64,000 bases of DNA from assembly GCA_008360975.2 (NCBI GenBank), contig CM039180.1, forward strand, positions 9,143,122-9,207,121, written 5' to 3'. Each line of letters opens with the position of its first letter. Positions within the stretch are counted from its first letter, which is position 1. The position numbers were made by a program, and so were the translations under genes. The stretch is from Lichenostomus cassidix (taxonomy: Eukaryota; Chordata; Aves; Passeriformes; Meliphagidae). This document shows, piece after piece, positions 62,971 through 64,000 of the stretch. Below the pieces are notes generated by a model. The model saw only the letters and a list, made by a program, of their open reading frames with translations, searched no databases and was not told the origin of the DNA.

Positions 62971-64000
62971 ACTGTGCAGTACAAAATACAGTATCCCAGT
63001 TGGAAGGGACCTACAAAAATCACATAGTCCAGCTACTGAACAATTCAGGATGGAACAAAATTAAAGGTGTGTACTTATGGGCATTGTTCAAAAGCCTCTT
63101 AAACCCTGACTGATGTGGAGCATTGACTCCTCTCGAGGAAGGCTGTTCCAGTCTTTGACCACCTTCACAGTCTAAACCTCCCCGGAACAATTTTGAACTA
63201 TTCCCAGAAGTTCTTTTACTGAACACCAGGGAGAAGAATTCATCCCTTCCCTCTCCACTTCCCCTCCTCAGGAAGCTGTAAAGAGCAATAAGGTTGCCTC
63301 TCACAGCCTTTTCTCCAAACCTGACAAACCCAAATTCCTTAGATGTTCCTCACAGGACATTCCTTCCAGCACTTTCACGAGCTTTGTTGTCCTCCTTCAG
63401 ACATCTACAAGGAACTTGACAATCCGTCTGAAATTGTGGGGCCCAGACCTATACATGGTACTCAAGGTGAGGCTGAGCACAGTGAGACAATCACCTCTTT
63501 TACTGGCTGGTGATGCTATGTTTGATGCCACCCAGGACAGGTTTGTCCCTTTGACTGACACTGCTGACTCACAATGACCCCCAGATCCCACTCAGATTTA
63601 CAGCCATTGCTCTCCCCACTTATACTTGTGCCCAGTGTCACAGGTACAGGATTCAGCATTTCCACCTGTTAAATTTCATCCCATTAATCATAGCCCAACT
63701 CTCCAATCTATCCAGATTCCTCTGAAAGGCCTCTTTTTCATCAACAGCACCTCCTAGGTTTTGTCATGAGCAAATTTGCCAGTGGTGCATTCACCTCCTG
63801 TATCCAGATTTTTGACACATGTTGAACAGACCTGGCCCTAGAATTGATCCCTGAGGAGCAGTGCTGGTGTCCAGCCCCCAGCCAGATGTCATTCCATTCA
63901 CTACAAACCTTTCAGCTCTGCCCTTCAGCTGGTTCTTCACCAGGAATGACATGAACCCACTCATCCCACAGCTGGACAGCTCATCCATAAAATGCTGTGA
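62971..64000 (-). mobile_element. Long CR1 LINE copy, partial (runs off the window)
   Basis: On the minus strand, 63800-63988 encodes a reverse-transcriptase segment with KGRAERFVVNG, TSGWGLD and the conserved PQGSILGPGLFN (RT block 4 region of CR1 ORF2). It continues through degraded ORF2 and the CR1 3' region (GTTGGAAGGGACCTACAAAA on the + strand near 63000) to the microsatellite. Several stops and frameshifts break the frame, so it is dead. At over 1 kb it is the longest repeat in the window, and its 5' end lies beyond 64000. Confidence 0.9.

Larger units (their letters stand above)
55618..64000 (+). other. PCLO: PCLO intron downstream of exon E (partial)
   Basis: It begins CAG/GTAAAA and runs to the window edge. 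No further PDZ or C2 exon was found in it. It contains A-rich runs (59183-59208 and 59495-59526), an AT-rich palindromic region (about 59815-59900), a perfect inverted repeat (61156-61199), a pentanucleotide microsatellite (62831-62970) and a long CR1 (62971-64000). The remainder is AT-rich with no recognisable element. Confidence 0.8.

Noticed and set aside
62823..63023. Minus-strand Tyr/Ser/Ile/Leu/Phe repeat protein
   Set aside because: Direct translation of the GAATA microsatellite.

Overview
The window is vertebrate nuclear DNA, almost certainly from a bird. The recognisable interspersed repeats are CR1 LINE fragments with the avian 3' end (TCATAGAAT-type terminus), plus one solo retroviral LTR. 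There are no L1, Alu or other mammalian repeats. The order or species cannot be fixed from this sequence alone.

One gene is present: PCLO (Piccolo), the giant presynaptic active-zone scaffold, on the + strand. Five coding exons are visible, and neither end of the gene is inside the window. Exon A is 5216-10274 (5059 nt), exon B 10648-12659 (2012 nt), exon C 40317-42525 (2209 nt), exon D 47600-47736 (137 nt) and exon E 55536-55617 (82 nt). All boundaries are AG/GT and all phases match (0 to 1, 1 to 0, 0 to 1, 1 to 0, 0 to 1), giving one continuous frame of 3166 codons plus one base. Exons A to C encode the large low-complexity middle of the protein: acidic Ser-rich segments, a polyproline tract, a field of DLS/DLT motifs, a Gln-rich coiled coil, an array of VQT motifs, a second coiled coil and a Gln/Pro-rich stretch. 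Exons D and E lead into the PDZ domain, which ends beyond the window along with the two C2 domains.

The rest is intron: 1-5215 (partial), 10275-10647 (373 nt), 12660-40316 (27.7 kb), 42526-47599, 47737-55535 and 55618-64000 (partial). These hold five CR1 copies, an antisense solo LTR with a 6-bp target duplication, several microsatellites and two 11-bp minisatellites, and otherwise AT-rich unique sequence. No tRNA, rRNA, CpG island, CRISPR array or operon-like structure was seen.

I found no new biological system. The points most worth a second look are: an open, motif-bearing extension past the exon A donor; two strong donors 12 nt apart at exon D; the dense DLS/DLT and VQT motif arrays; a perfect 20-bp inverted repeat at 61156-61199; and exon-like open stretches in introns at 2744-2977 (minus strand) and 30239-30389.
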